64,000 nucleotides of DNA from Verrucomicrobia bacterium LW23 (GTDB taxonomy: Bacteria > Verrucomicrobiota > Verrucomicrobiia > Methylacidiphilales > UBA1321): contig QAZA01000010.1 in assembly GCA_003054695.1 (NCBI GenBank), forward strand, positions 345,602 through 409,601. The letters are read 5' to 3'. The notes below the pieces were generated by a model, which saw only the letters and a list, made by a program, of their open reading frames with translations, was not told where the DNA came from and ran no database searches. Below, one piece after another: positions 22,183-30,308 of the stretch (its first letter is position 1; the number at the start of each line of letters is the position of its first letter). Position numbers and translations under genes: made by a program.

Positions 22183-23838
22183 ATGATTAAAGTTGGACTT
22201 ATCTCCCTGGGCTGCGCCAAGAATCTTATTGACTCCGAGATTATGGCCGGGCACCTGCATCAGGCCGGAATGGGGCTTACGCCGGATGCGACGAAGGCGG
22301 ATGTGCTTATCGTCAACACGTGCTCGTTTATCGACGCGGCCAAAGAGGAGAGCATCGAGGCGATCCTGAAGGCGAATGAGGATCGCGGGCTGAAGAAGAC
22401 GCGCAAGGGGCAGAAGCTGATTGTGGCCGGCTGCATGGCCCAGCGTTTTGCGGGCGAGCTGCAGAAGTCGATCTCCGAAGTGGACGCGTTTATCGGGCTG
22501 GATCAGATCACCAAAATTGCACCGATTATTACGGAAGTGCTTGGGCCCGAAGAAGCTGCGAAGCGCGCCAAGGCCAAAAGCACGGCGGATTCCTCAGTGA
22601 TTACGGGAAATGGCACTGCAGGCACTGGCACGGCTACGGCGCCCTTCACCTCCGCCTTTGCGCCGGAGGCTCACGCGCACGCGCAGTCTCATTCCGCCTC
22701 CACGGCGGCCAACGCCACGCAGTTGCCCCGCGCCCTCTCCGCCAACGGTGCGCCTGTGTACGGCGCAGCCGGGGTGACAGAGCGCCCGTGGGTATCCCTG
22801 GCGCCCACCGTGGGAGGCGCCCCGGTGCCGCTGCCGCAGTCCCGCGCGGAGGCGGGCGGGCCGGTAAACTATGTGACGGAGAAGCCGGTGTATATCCCGG
22901 ACTACGACACGCCGCGCTTTCGCCTGACGCCCGCGCACATGGCGTACGTGAAGATTGCCGAGGGCTGCAACCACCCGTGCAGCTTCTGCGTCATCCCCCG
23001 CATGCGCGGCAAGCACCGCAGCCGCACGGTGGAGAGCGTGGTGCGCGAGGTTCGCCAGTTGGTGGCCGAAGGCGTGAAGGAAATCAACCTTATCTCGCAG
23101 GATACCACCTACTTCGGCATGGATATGTGGGAGGGCAAAACCGGCCCCCGCCAGCCCGTGGATTCCTCGCGCGGCGACAGCCTGTGCACGCTGCTGCGCC
23201 AGCTGAACGCGATTGAAGGCGATTTCTGGATCCGCATCCTGTACACGCACCCGGCGCACTGGAGCGACGAGCTGATCGAGACGATTGCCGCGTGCGACAA
23301 AGTGGCGCGCTATATCGACATGCCGCTGCAGCACATTGCCGATAACATGCTGAACCTGATGCGCCGCGAGACAGATCGCAAGCACATCGTGGATCTCATC
23401 GCGAGGATGCGCGCCGGCATCCCGGGGCTGTCGCTGCGCACCACGTTTATCGTGGGCTTCCCCGGCGAGACGGCCGAGGATTTCGACACCCTGATGGACT
23501 TTATCCGCGAGACACGCTTCGAGCGCATGGGCGTCTTCAAGTACAGCCAGGAGGAAGGCACCCGCGCCAGCCGCATGGAAGGCCATCTGCACCACCGCAC
23601 CAAGCAGAGCCGCTGGGAAAAAGCAATGAAACTGCAGAAGGAAATAGCCCGCGACGTAAGCAAAGCCAGCCTGGGCAAAACCGTGCGCGTACTGGTTGAC
23701 CGCCCCGGCGTCGCCCGCAGCTTTGCCGACGCACCCGACATCGACGGCCGCGTGCTGGTGGATCCAAAGCTGCCCGTGGGGAGCTTCGCGGACGTGGTCA
23801 TCCGCGGGACGACGGATTATGATTTGATTGCGCGGTAA
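22183..23838 (+). CDS. rimO: Ribosomal protein S12 methylthiotransferase with long insert
   Basis: 551 residues from the ATG at 22183 (MIKVGLISLGCAKN). A radical-SAM enzyme that methylthiolates an aspartate of ribosomal protein S12. The N-terminal domain has the cluster cysteines C11, C47 (NTCSF) and C84 (AGCMAQ). The radical-SAM CxxxCxxC is C262-C266-C269 in EGCNHPCSFCVIPRMRG. The C-terminal TRAM region ends VIRGTTDYDLIA, as in RimO. Oddity: residues about 122-232 (22546-22878) form an Ala/Thr/Ser/Gly-rich low-complexity insert between the two domains, taking the length from the usual 430-450 to 551. The nearest alternative, MiaB, is less likely given the LISLGCAKNLIDSE opening, which is RimO-specific. 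Confidence 0.95.
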   Translation: MIKVGLISLGCAKNLIDSEIMAGHLHQAGMGLTPDATKADVLIVNTCSFIDAAKEESIEAILKANEDRGLKKTRKGQKLIVAGCMAQRFAGELQKSISEVDAFIGLDQITKIAPIITEVLGPEEAAKRAKAKSTADSSVITGNGTAGTGTATAPFTSAFAPEAHAHAQSHSASTAANATQLPRALSANGAPVYGAAGVTERPWVSLAPTVGGAPVPLPQSRAEAGGPVNYVTEKPVYIPDYDTPRFRLTPAHMAYVKIAEGCNHPCSFCVIPRMRGKHRSRTVESVVREVRQLVAEGVKEINLISQDTTYFGMDMWEGKTGPRQPVDSSRGDSLCTLLRQLNAIEGDFWIRILYTHPAHWSDELIETIAACDKVARYIDMPLQHIADNMLNLMRRETDRKHIVDLIARMRAGIPGLSLRTTFIVGFPGETAEDFDTLMDFIRETRFERMGVFKYSQEEGTRASRMEGHLHHRTKQSRWEKAMKLQKEIARDVSKASLGKTVRVLVDRPGVARSFADAPDIDGRVLVDPKLPVGSFADVVIRGTTDYDLIAR

Positions 23839-23949
23839 CGAGGGGCGGAAGCGGACGCCGCGAGTTCCATATCACCTCCGAGGCTAAAGAAGCGGGGGGC
23901 AAAGCCATTTGCCATTGAACCAACATCGCATGTCCAGTATGCTCAATCT

Positions 23950-24234
23950 ATGGTTTCTGCAAACACTTCACATACCAGGGTGAAAGTCGCGGTTGTCAGA
24001 GACGGGCAGGAGCAGATCATCCGTCTCCCCGCGGGCTTCGCCATCTCGGGGGACGAAATCGTTCTGGAGAAGCGAGGCGAGGAAATTGTTCTTCTGGCAC
24101 CGGGAGTGGAGCGCTCCACCGCGCGGTTCAAAACATGGAACGAATTGATTGAACATTTCAGAGAAAAGTTTCCGGAACGACTGGAATGGGAAGAACCGGA
24201 GGACTTGCCCCCCGAGCCAGCGCCAGAGTGGTAA
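23950..24234 (+). CDS. vapB: VapB-type antitoxin (AbrB/MazE-like)
   Basis: 94 residues. The N-terminal half, RVKVAVVRDGQEQIIRLPAGFAISGDEIVLEKRGEEIVL, has the swapped-hairpin AbrB/MazE pattern of VapB/MazE antitoxins that bind DNA. The acidic, Pro-rich C-terminus (EWEEPEDLPPEPAPEW) is the typical toxin-neutralising tail. It lies 24 bases upstream of the PIN-domain toxin on the same strand; autoregulation by the complex is usual for the family. The name is assigned by context. Confidence 0.8.
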   Translation: MVSANTSHTRVKVAVVRDGQEQIIRLPAGFAISGDEIVLEKRGEEIVLLAPGVERSTARFKTWNELIEHFREKFPERLEWEEPEDLPPEPAPEW

Positions 24235-24258
24235 CTTCCCAAATGCTTCCAGCATACG

Positions 24259-24642
24259 ATGGACTATCTACTGGATTCGAGCGTTTGTATCCCGCTCATG
24301 CGCAAGGATTTATTGATCACTGACAAGCCTATTCCCGCTAATTCCTACCTTTCGTCGATAGTAGTTGGTGAATTGTGGGTAGCAGCATTCAAGTACCACA
24401 ATACAGCCTTGCGTAGGGCCGAGATCGAAGAGCTTATCATCGAATTCCCTGTTCTTGCCTACACGGCAGCGGCGGCCGAACACTATGGCGACATTCGGGC
24501 CAGGCTGGAGAAGAAGGGCCTGCGCATTGGCGCGATGGACCTGCTCATCGCCGCCCACGCACGAAGCCTTGGAGCTACACTTCTGACAGGGAATCTGCGG
24601 GAGTTTCAGAGAGTGCCGGGGCTGCTGGTAGCGGCCTGGTAG
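24259..24642 (+). CDS. vapC: VapC-type PIN-domain ribonuclease toxin
   Basis: 127 residues. A PIN-domain toxin that cleaves RNA, often initiator tRNA in this family. The acidic active-site residues are D6 (LLDSSV), E38 (VVGELW) and D94 (GAMDLLIAAHA), with the conserved TGNLREF (110-116) giving the last site. Length and order (antitoxin first) match VapBC operons. A palindromic element starts 7 bases after its stop codon and may end the transcript. Confidence 0.9.
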   Translation: MDYLLDSSVCIPLMRKDLLITDKPIPANSYLSSIVVGELWVAAFKYHNTALRRAEIEELIIEFPVLAYTAAAAEHYGDIRARLEKKGLRIGAMDLLIAAHARSLGATLLTGNLREFQRVPGLLVAAW

Positions 24643-24648
24643 CATGTT

Positions 24649-24812
24649 AGACCAATTATCGGAATAAACCGGCACATTGGCGGGACGCTTTTGAGCGAGG
24701 GCGGCGTTGAGTCTTCGGTCATGCATTTTTCAAATGCACTCCCTCAGCCTCGCCTTGCCCTCATCTCAAAATCGCCTCCACCAATGTACCGGTTTATTCC
24801 GACAATTGGTCT
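24649..24812. repeat. 164-bp palindromic element, copy 1
   Basis: The sequence begins AGACCAATTATCGGAATAAA and ends with the near-reverse complement TTTATTCCGACAATTGGTCT. The match continues inwards (ACCGG.ACATTGG.GG...TTTTGAG) so that almost the whole 164 bp can fold into one long imperfect hairpin, with the tip at ATGCATTTTTCAAATGCA. It carries no gene. It lies between vapC and the convergent AraC gene. A diverged copy of exactly the same length is at 36661-36824. This is the pattern of a MITE or a mobile palindromic repeat; a double terminator role is also possible. Confidence 0.75.
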
Positions 24813-24834
24813 TATTTCCAAACCACTACCCAAA

Positions 24835-25752
24835 TCACTCCCTCTCCACCGCCCAGCTTCCCTTCCCCGGGCCGGCAGCGCTCGCGGACTGGAGGCGGAG
24901 GTGGCGGGGGGAGGCGCCGTACTCGTGGTGGATGAGTTTGTTGAAGTGGTGCAGGTCGTCAACGCCGCACTCGGCGGCGATGAGTTTGATGGGCATGGTG
25001 CTGTGCAGAAGCAGGCGGTGCGCGCGTTGCATGCGGTGGCGGCGGATAAGTTGTATGGTGGTTGCGCCGGTTTCCCTCTTTACAATACGGTTGATGTAGG
25101 GAGAGCTCAGGTTCAGATGTTCTGCGATATCCTGCACCGTTATGCGTGAAGGCAACCTTTCCTCAATAAACGCGGAAATCGACTTGAGCAGCGCGGAGCC
25201 GCGGTCCCCGGACCTAATGAGGGTGCGGGAAGCATGGGCGATGTCCCAGAGCAAACTCCAGAACAGAATCTCCGCATGCAACCTGTTGTGGGTAAGCACT
25301 CTGTGCATGTGCTGAAGCCGGTCCAGAATCTCATCCTGCGCTTGCGGCAGGTGCTGCAGAAGGGGAATCTCCACGCGTGCGGGCGCGCCTTCCTCCATGC
25401 TCTCCACACCTTCGTCCGCGCGAAAATGCACAAAAAAATGCCGATGCTTTCTGGCTCCGTAATGATAGACAATGGGTGAAGCCGGCGGCACCAGCGTTAG
25501 CGATCCCGGTACAATACGATGCGTTACGCCATGCGTCTCCATCTCCACCGTATAGAAGTACAAATGCATGCACCAGAGCCGCGGCAGCTCGTATCTCTCC
25601 TGCCCGCGGAAGCCGTGCTCCGCAAGGCCGCAATTGACGACGCAAGGCCGTGCCGCAAGCGGGAGGCGGACAAGCGTGGGGGAAAGCGTTTGGAAAGGGC
25701 TCACAGGTTTGATTTTTACCACTAATGCCGGTTTGCGCCAATTGTAAAGCAT
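24835..25752 (-). CDS. AraC-family transcriptional regulator
   Basis: 305 residues. The N-terminal part is a cupin-like ligand domain (RYELPRLWCMHLYFYTVEMETHGVTHRIVPGSLTLVPP). The C-terminal 100 residues carry the two AraC helix-turn-helix motifs: SRITVQDIAEHLNLSSPYINRIVKRETGATTIQLIRRHRM and IKLIAAECGVDDLHHFNKLIHHEYGASPRHLR. Its start is only 25 bases from the start of the divergent phytanoyl-CoA dioxygenase-like gene, so it very likely controls that gene and itself. The ligand is unknown; sugar-responsive members with this arrangement are common. Confidence 0.93.
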   Translation of the reverse strand: MLYNWRKPALVVKIKPVSPFQTLSPTLVRLPLAARPCVVNCGLAEHGFRGQERYELPRLWCMHLYFYTVEMETHGVTHRIVPGSLTLVPPASPIVYHYGARKHRHFFVHFRADEGVESMEEGAPARVEIPLLQHLPQAQDEILDRLQHMHRVLTHNRLHAEILFWSLLWDIAHASRTLIRSGDRGSALLKSISAFIEERLPSRITVQDIAEHLNLSSPYINRIVKRETGATTIQLIRRHRMQRAHRLLLHSTMPIKLIAAECGVDDLHHFNKLIHHEYGASPRHLRLQSASAAGPGKGSWAVERE

Positions 25753-25777
25753 CGCCGCTTACGCCATTCTTTTCTCC

Positions 25778-26791
25778 ATGAAACCTATCACTTTGGCGGA
25801 GGCGGCGGCCATCGCCGCTCTTGAGCAGCACCACGATACGGATCTCAGCCACGACGGCGATCATGCCGACCACAGCCACACGCACGGCCGCATTCCCGAG
25901 CTCACCGTCGCGTTCGACCTCGCCAAAGCGCGCGCTGGCGGGGCGGGAAGCCTTACCGCCGAGCAGATCGCCTTCTACGACACCGAGGGTTACGTGGTGC
26001 TGGAGCGCCTTCTCAACGCCGCCGACATGCAGCCGTTCCGCGACTCCGTGCACCTGCGCACCAACGAAATTGCGGAGGACCTCCTCCGCGCCGGGCTCAT
26101 TTCCGACAAGTGCGAGGCAAGCCCTTTTGAGACGCGGCTGGCCGATCTGTTTGCCGGGCTAACGGACCAGGATTTTCTCCGCTTTGGCCGCAGCTGGAGG
26201 GACCGCCTGCCGGGCTATTTTCACCTGATCTCCAACCCCAAAATTGTGGATGCCGTGGAGTCGCTCATCGGTGGCGAGATTTTTGCCAACCCGGTGTACA
26301 ACACGCGGCCCAAAGTGCCGGGCGTGGCGGCGGGCGCCGTGCCGTGGCATCAGGATAAATCGTACTGGCCGGGCGCCAACGCCAACCCGGTCATTACCGT
26401 GTGGGTCTCCATGGTCGATGCAACGTTGGAGAACGGCTGCCTGCACATCTGGCCGCGCACCCACAACACCCGCGTGCTGGACTGGCACGCGGACACCTAC
26501 ACAGGCACCGGCTACACGGAGATCGATCCGAAGTACCTGAAGGACGCGCGCGCCGTACCCGTGCCCATCCCCGCCGGCAGCGCTATCCTGTTTAACGACA
26601 GGTGCATCCACATGTCCACACCCAACCTGAGCAAAGGCGTGCGCTGGAGCTGCGATCTGCGCTACCAGCCTACGGGCCAGGACCCCATGAGCCACCTCGG
26701 CGCCGGATTCCTCGTCCGCAGCCGGCAGCACCCGCACCGCGTGGCGCAGCTGGACGACTGGTTGGCGAAGCGCACGGAGCGTGCCGCGTAA
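25778..26791 (+). CDS. Phytanoyl-CoA dioxygenase (PhyH) family protein
   Basis: 337 residues. An Fe(II)/2-oxoglutarate dioxygenase: metal triad H191-x-D193 in PWHQDKSYWP and distal H278 in DRCIHMSTPN, with R289 the likely 2-oxoglutarate anchor. These enzymes hydroxylate small molecules or acyl chains; the substrate cannot be read from sequence. A His/Asp-rich N-terminal stretch (residues 18-36, LEQHHDTDLSHDGDHADHS) precedes the catalytic fold (from about 60) and is unusual. The gene is divergent from the AraC regulator, which is probably its controller, and it ends before a hairpin terminator at 26814. Confidence 0.88.
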   Translation: MKPITLAEAAAIAALEQHHDTDLSHDGDHADHSHTHGRIPELTVAFDLAKARAGGAGSLTAEQIAFYDTEGYVVLERLLNAADMQPFRDSVHLRTNEIAEDLLRAGLISDKCEASPFETRLADLFAGLTDQDFLRFGRSWRDRLPGYFHLISNPKIVDAVESLIGGEIFANPVYNTRPKVPGVAAGAVPWHQDKSYWPGANANPVITVWVSMVDATLENGCLHIWPRTHNTRVLDWHADTYTGTGYTEIDPKYLKDARAVPVPIPAGSAILFNDRCIHMSTPNLSKGVRWSCDLRYQPTGQDPMSHLGAGFLVRSRQHPHRVAQLDDWLAKRTERAA

Positions 26792-26813
26792 TTCCCTCAG
26801 CACCAACAACAAA

Positions 26814-26845
26814 GGGGCGCGGCGACGTTATTTCGCCACGCCCCC
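26814..26845. terminator. Hairpin between PhyH and HNH genes
   Basis: GGGGCG-c-GGCGA ... TCGCC-a-CGCCCC pair across a short loop (CGTTATT), followed by a C-run. It sits between the convergent PhyH-like and HNH genes and likely serves both. No T-run, so a bidirectional structural terminator is a guess. Confidence 0.55.
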
Positions 26846-26854
26846 CCCCATCCA

Positions 26855-27454
26855 TTACACGGCCGCGGAGCCCAGAAACTGCCGGGCCTCCGGCGCCACG
26901 CCCGACAGGTTTCGGTAATGCAGCACGGGTAACTCGCGCGGCACAAACGGGTTACGCATCAGGCGCAGGCCGGCCTCGGCGGGCAGACGGTCCGCCTTGC
27001 GGCTGTTCACCTCGCGGCAGGATAGCACGCAATTCTCCCACGACGTGGCGCCGCCTCGGGACACGGGCACAATATGGTCGATGTTACCCTCGCCCGGCTT
27101 TAAATGCCGGCCCGTGTACTGGCAGCGGCCGCCGTCGCGGGCCCACAAGGCGCGAACGCCAAAGCGGGGGCGGCGGCGCGGCACCTTGTTAAAGCGCGCC
27201 AGCACCAGCACGGTGGGGATACGCACCAGGCCGCGAGGCGTGCGCACAGAGCGGTCGCCCTCGCGCACCGGCAGGGCAATCCACTCCTCCCAGCGCATGG
27301 GCGTAATCGACGTACCGTCGATATGCAGCGCCATGGCTGTGGCCGTGGCCAGGTGCACAAACGCCTGTTGCGGCGTGCGCACATCAATAGCCAGCCAGTT
27401 TCGGTTCAGCACCAGCACAATGGGCTGGTTGATTACGTCGTCCTCCTTTTGCAT
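26855..27454 (-). CDS. HNH endonuclease family protein
   Basis: 199 residues from the ATG at 27454, chosen because GGAGG lies just upstream (CCGGGAGGCCACC before the ATG); a longer reading from 27505 lacks support. The HNH core is RDGGRCQYTG ... NIDHIVPVSRGGATSWENCVLSCREVNSRKADR: D126-H127 and N141 form the metal/catalytic set. The usual CxxC zinc pairs are replaced (CQYTG, SCREVN). A preceding domain (IVLVLNRNWLAIDVRTPQQAF) is common in this group of small HNH proteins in cyanobacteria and verrucomicrobia. Role (restriction, repair or mobile-element nuclease) is unknown. Confidence 0.85.
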   Translation of the reverse strand: MQKEDDVINQPIVLVLNRNWLAIDVRTPQQAFVHLATATAMALHIDGTSITPMRWEEWIALPVREGDRSVRTPRGLVRIPTVLVLARFNKVPRRRPRFGVRALWARDGGRCQYTGRHLKPGEGNIDHIVPVSRGGATSWENCVLSCREVNSRKADRLPAEAGLRLMRNPFVPRELPVLHYRNLSGVAPEARQFLGSAAV

Positions 27455-27509
27455 GGTGGTGGCCTCCCGGGGGGAATCTGGTTGTGGTGTGTATGACTTA
27501 CGCAAAGTC

Positions 27510-27583
27510 TACTCGCGGAGAGATTCGAACTCTCAACCTCCTGATTCTAAGTCAGGCGCCTCTTCCAGTTGGGCTACGCGAGC
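27510..27583 (-). tRNA. tRNA with UAG anticodon (leucine codon CUA), class-I body
   Basis: On the minus strand GCTCGCG (5') pairs with CGCGAGT (3', one G.U), with discriminator A. The D-arm is GCC...GGC with GG in the loop, the anticodon stem CCTGA/TCAGG encloses CTTAGAA (anticodon UAG), and the T-arm is GAGAG-TTCGAAT-CTCTC. The variable region is only about five bases (AGGTT), whereas normal bacterial tRNA-Leu has a long variable arm. No CCA is encoded. The body resembles tRNA-Arg(UCU)-type tRNAs. The amino acid is unresolved. Confidence 0.7.
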
Positions 27584-27726
27584 GTTGGGGGATGATGGTC
27601 CATCACCGTCGTCTCGCCTCGGCCACGATCGCCGCCGCATGGTACACGCGGCGCGAAAGGCTGCGGGAAAACGGCGGCGACGGGATGGAGAAATGCGGGT
27701 GGGTCGATGTGGATTCATTGGTATAG

Positions 27727-27799
27727 TGCTCGCGGAGAGATTTGCACTCTCAACTCTCTGATCTTAAGTCAGATGCCTCTTCTGTTGGGCTACGCGAGC
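27727..27799 (-). tRNA. tRNA-like gene with UAA anticodon (leucine codon UUA)
   Basis: Closely related to the gene at 27510-27583: acceptor GCTCGCG/CGCGAGC (perfect), discriminator A, anticodon loop CTTAAGA (anticodon UAA), short variable region. The T-loop reads TGCAAAT rather than TTCGAAT and the D-loop has lost its GG pair, so the normal D-loop/T-loop contact is broken. It may be a decaying duplicate. No CCA encoded. Confidence 0.55.
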
Positions 27800-28235
27800 A
27801 AATGGATATGGGAGTGATAAGGCGTTTGCGTCACAAACGCGCAACGTGTGAGGTAGGGAAGCTAATTCTGATTGCGGCGCCCGCGTTTGCGAAGCTGGCG
27901 TACGGACCGGGTGCGGCCGCGTCCCGCAACCGCGTTGCGAGGGGAAACAAGACCCCTGCCCTGGCAACGCCGCCCCGTCCAGTCCGACGTTACCGCACCA
28001 CGCCGCGAAGGCAGAGCGGCGCGAATGGACGCAAGGCTGATAAAGCAGGAAAAGAGCAGCAGCGACAGGTTCATGGCTAAGGGCCCGGCAAGCGGGCATG
28101 GATGATGGGGGCGGAAGCTAGCGGCTAAGAATGATGCAGGATACTATAATGCTTTTTTATTCATTATAACATCGATTCCAAAAGCAACTCATCAGAATTC
28201 ATATGTTTTTTTGTACACTTTTTGTGAAGATATGG
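27800..28235. other. Spacer inside tRNA cluster
   Basis: About 435 bases between two tRNA genes. A minus-strand frame at 27862-28074 starts with a hydrophobic stretch but becomes Arg-rich and is not credible. 28140-28230 is AT-rich. I see no gene. Confidence 0.4.
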
Positions 28236-28310
28236 ACACCCCATCCGGACTCGAACCGGAGTCTCCTCGTTCGAAGCGAGGCGCTACTGATCCGTCTGAG
28301 CTATAGGGTG
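28236..28310 (-). tRNA. tRNA-Arg (UCG)
   Basis: On the minus strand the acceptor CACCCTA/TGGGGTG pairs over seven bases (one T.G), followed by T8-A9-G10, D-arm GCT...AGC, anticodon stem CCTCG/CGAGG around CTTCGAA (anticodon UCG, codon CGA) and T-arm TCCGG-TTCGAGT-CCGGA. The discriminator position is U, which is unusual for arginine. No CCA is encoded. It lies 18 bases downstream of the tRNA-Trp gene, so the two are probably co-transcribed. Confidence 0.8.
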
Positions 28311-28328
28311 CGGTAGTGTCAAAATGGG

Positions 28329-28399
28329 CAGCAAGCGTAGGAATCGAACCCACATCTTCCGGGTTGGAGCCGGTCGCTCTACCGTTGAGCTAGCAAGCT
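28329..28399 (-). tRNA. tRNA-Trp (CCA), mismatched acceptor stem
   Basis: The anticodon stem CCGG/CCGG holds the loop CTCCAAC (anticodon CCA), the D-arm is GCTC...GAGC, the T-arm is GTGGG-TTCGATT-CCTAC and the discriminator is G, as expected for tryptophan. The acceptor arms are AGCTTGC and GCTTGCT, which leaves two U-U mismatches in the middle of the stem. It may be a decayed or mobile tRNA rather than the main tRNA-Trp. Confidence 0.65.
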
Positions 28400-30308
28400 A
28401 AATAATAGAAGAATTATTCTGACAAAGTATATGCCTCTACCCTATGTATTTTATCTGCACCAGGTATGCCTCTTCTATACTTGTGATCAGTCCGCAATGC
28501 TTCACATCTTCGTAAGGCAGGATACGAACTTGACTAGCACGAAGAAACGAGGGATAGGGTGGAGTGTGGCGTTTAGTTACGAGGTCAAGATGATTGAGGT
28601 GCTGAGCCTCTGTTCGGAGATTGGGCCAAAGCCAATCCCGTTCCGGCCTTCAAGCGCAGTGCTGAGGAGATTGGAAGGGTCGGGCGTCAGAATCCGTAGT
28701 CCCTCGCAGGGCTCCGCATCGCGCAGCCTGCTCAGGGGCCAGGTCGTAGGGAGTGTTAAAGAGTCGGCATTCGACGATCGTGGAGAACGTGCCCTAGTAA
28801 CCCTCCGTGTACTCCGTGTTTTCCGTGGTTAATAACTGCCCTTTGAACTGAAAGTGAACCACGGATTACACGGATTGCACCGAGGGGAAGGAGAGAGTTC
28901 CTCGCGTGCAGTTCGAGTTCGAATGTCGACAGCCGCTTGAGCCTGTCGGTTCATGACGCAAGTCGTTGATTATGAATACTGCGGCAGTTTAGCGCGGGAG
29001 GTTAAATTGCTTATTATCAATAGGTTAAGAAGGCACAAAGCTAAACCCGATGGATGCTCCGCTCGGTTCAGGGCTTGTCTGGCCTCCGATGAGGTAGCGA
29101 AGAGCCGCCGAACGGGAGCGAGACGCGGTGGACGAGGAGCTTTCGGATGGGCAAGCTTGCCAAGGCAAGGGCGCTGCAAGCATCGCGTTCGCAGCGGCGC
29201 CGCATCCGCCATTCAGCAGGCGGAGCTCAACACCACAACGTCAGACGCATCTGCCGCTGTCGCACCGTCGCGCTTTCCGCCACGCGGCCGGATGTAGCCA
29301 ACTGCGGGGAACTGGGCGCGTGCGCTCAGCTTCTGGCGGATGCGGGGGCAACACTTTTCGCAGCGAATGTCGCGACAGAAGATGTCGTGGCAATGCTCCG
29401 CATGCGGGTGGATATGCCGCGAGCCTGAACCCGCCCCGGCCAGCGCTTTGTAATCGACGCGGCAGGTACGAACTGGGTGCCCGGGTTGCCTGAGGTTGTA
29501 CCCGAGCCTGGCAGCAACAGGCTGCGCAGGCGGGGAGTGAGGCGATGAAACAACGGCATCCGTTCCATCGCACCGAGGAGCGTTGCATCAGCATACGACC
29601 AGGCGCGGGGCGCGGGTGCGGAATGTTGTGCGGTGATGGAGGATGTCGTTTTCATAACAGTTAGTGGAACTGGTTGTTGTTATAGTGGATGCTCGCGAGT
29701 TTGGCAATAGATATTGCAAAAAAATTCCGGCTGCCCTTTTTCACTGCTTCATCCATGCACACATTGACTTCCGGAAAGCTGACCATACAAGCTCTGCCGC
29801 TCATTATCATCCTGGGCCATTACGTGCATACTGTTCCGTGTACTTCACGCAATCTATGTCCGAATCCCGACCCGGGCCCTGCGGCACATACCAGCAGTGG
29901 AGGCGATAAGGGGCGGGGCGTTTGTAAGAGATCTTTTGTTCATTTCCAGCAACAAGCATCCACTGAAAATCATCTTTTGTTCTCTTTCGAGCTTCACACA
30001 TCTGTTCTCCTTCGCCCCTCCCCAAAACCGCCTGCCTGGCACTCTCCCGGGCTGGCTTTCAGGGCCGTTTTGTGCGATATTTGTGCGATGTAAGGACCTG
30101 CACTTGCTGCATGCGCGCGGTGCGGCGCCCGCTTTTCCACACAAACTCTTCTTTCTCAGCGAAATAGCATTGACTCCGTTGCCAGAATTGCACAAAAGGC
30201 ATTAGGACATTTTCGCGCCCGGCCATCGCGGCCTGCGGCAGCACGCAAAGACAGCAACGCAACTCGGCGGCCCGCCCGCTCCCAGCTCTCATCCAGGCAC
30301 CCCTTCCC
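28400..30308. other. Gene-poor stretch with repeat remnant
   Basis: About 1.9 kb with no gene I can support. Open frames on both strands (for example 29147-29428 plus, 29326-29655 minus, 29689-30093 plus) overlap each other, lack ribosome sites and give Arg/Pro-rich, unrecognisable products. It contains one copy of a dispersed 135-bp element (28801-28934) and AT-rich patches around 29640-30000. Decayed coding DNA is the simplest reading. Confidence 0.45.
28801..28934 (-). repeat. Dispersed ~135-bp element, copy A
   Basis: Read on the minus strand it starts GGCTGTCGACATTC and ends with GGAAAACACGGAGTACACGGA. The inner part is palindromic: CCGTGGTT ... TTTCAGTTCAAAGGG ... AACCACGG. The same order of blocks occurs on the plus strand at 32804-32940. 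No coding capacity. Confidence 0.75.

Noticed and set aside
27862-28074. Minus-strand frame with a lipoprotein-like start
   Set aside because: Becomes Arg-rich with no folded domain; lies between tRNA genes.
29147-30093. Several short frames on both strands
   Set aside because: They overlap each other and give no recognisable protein.
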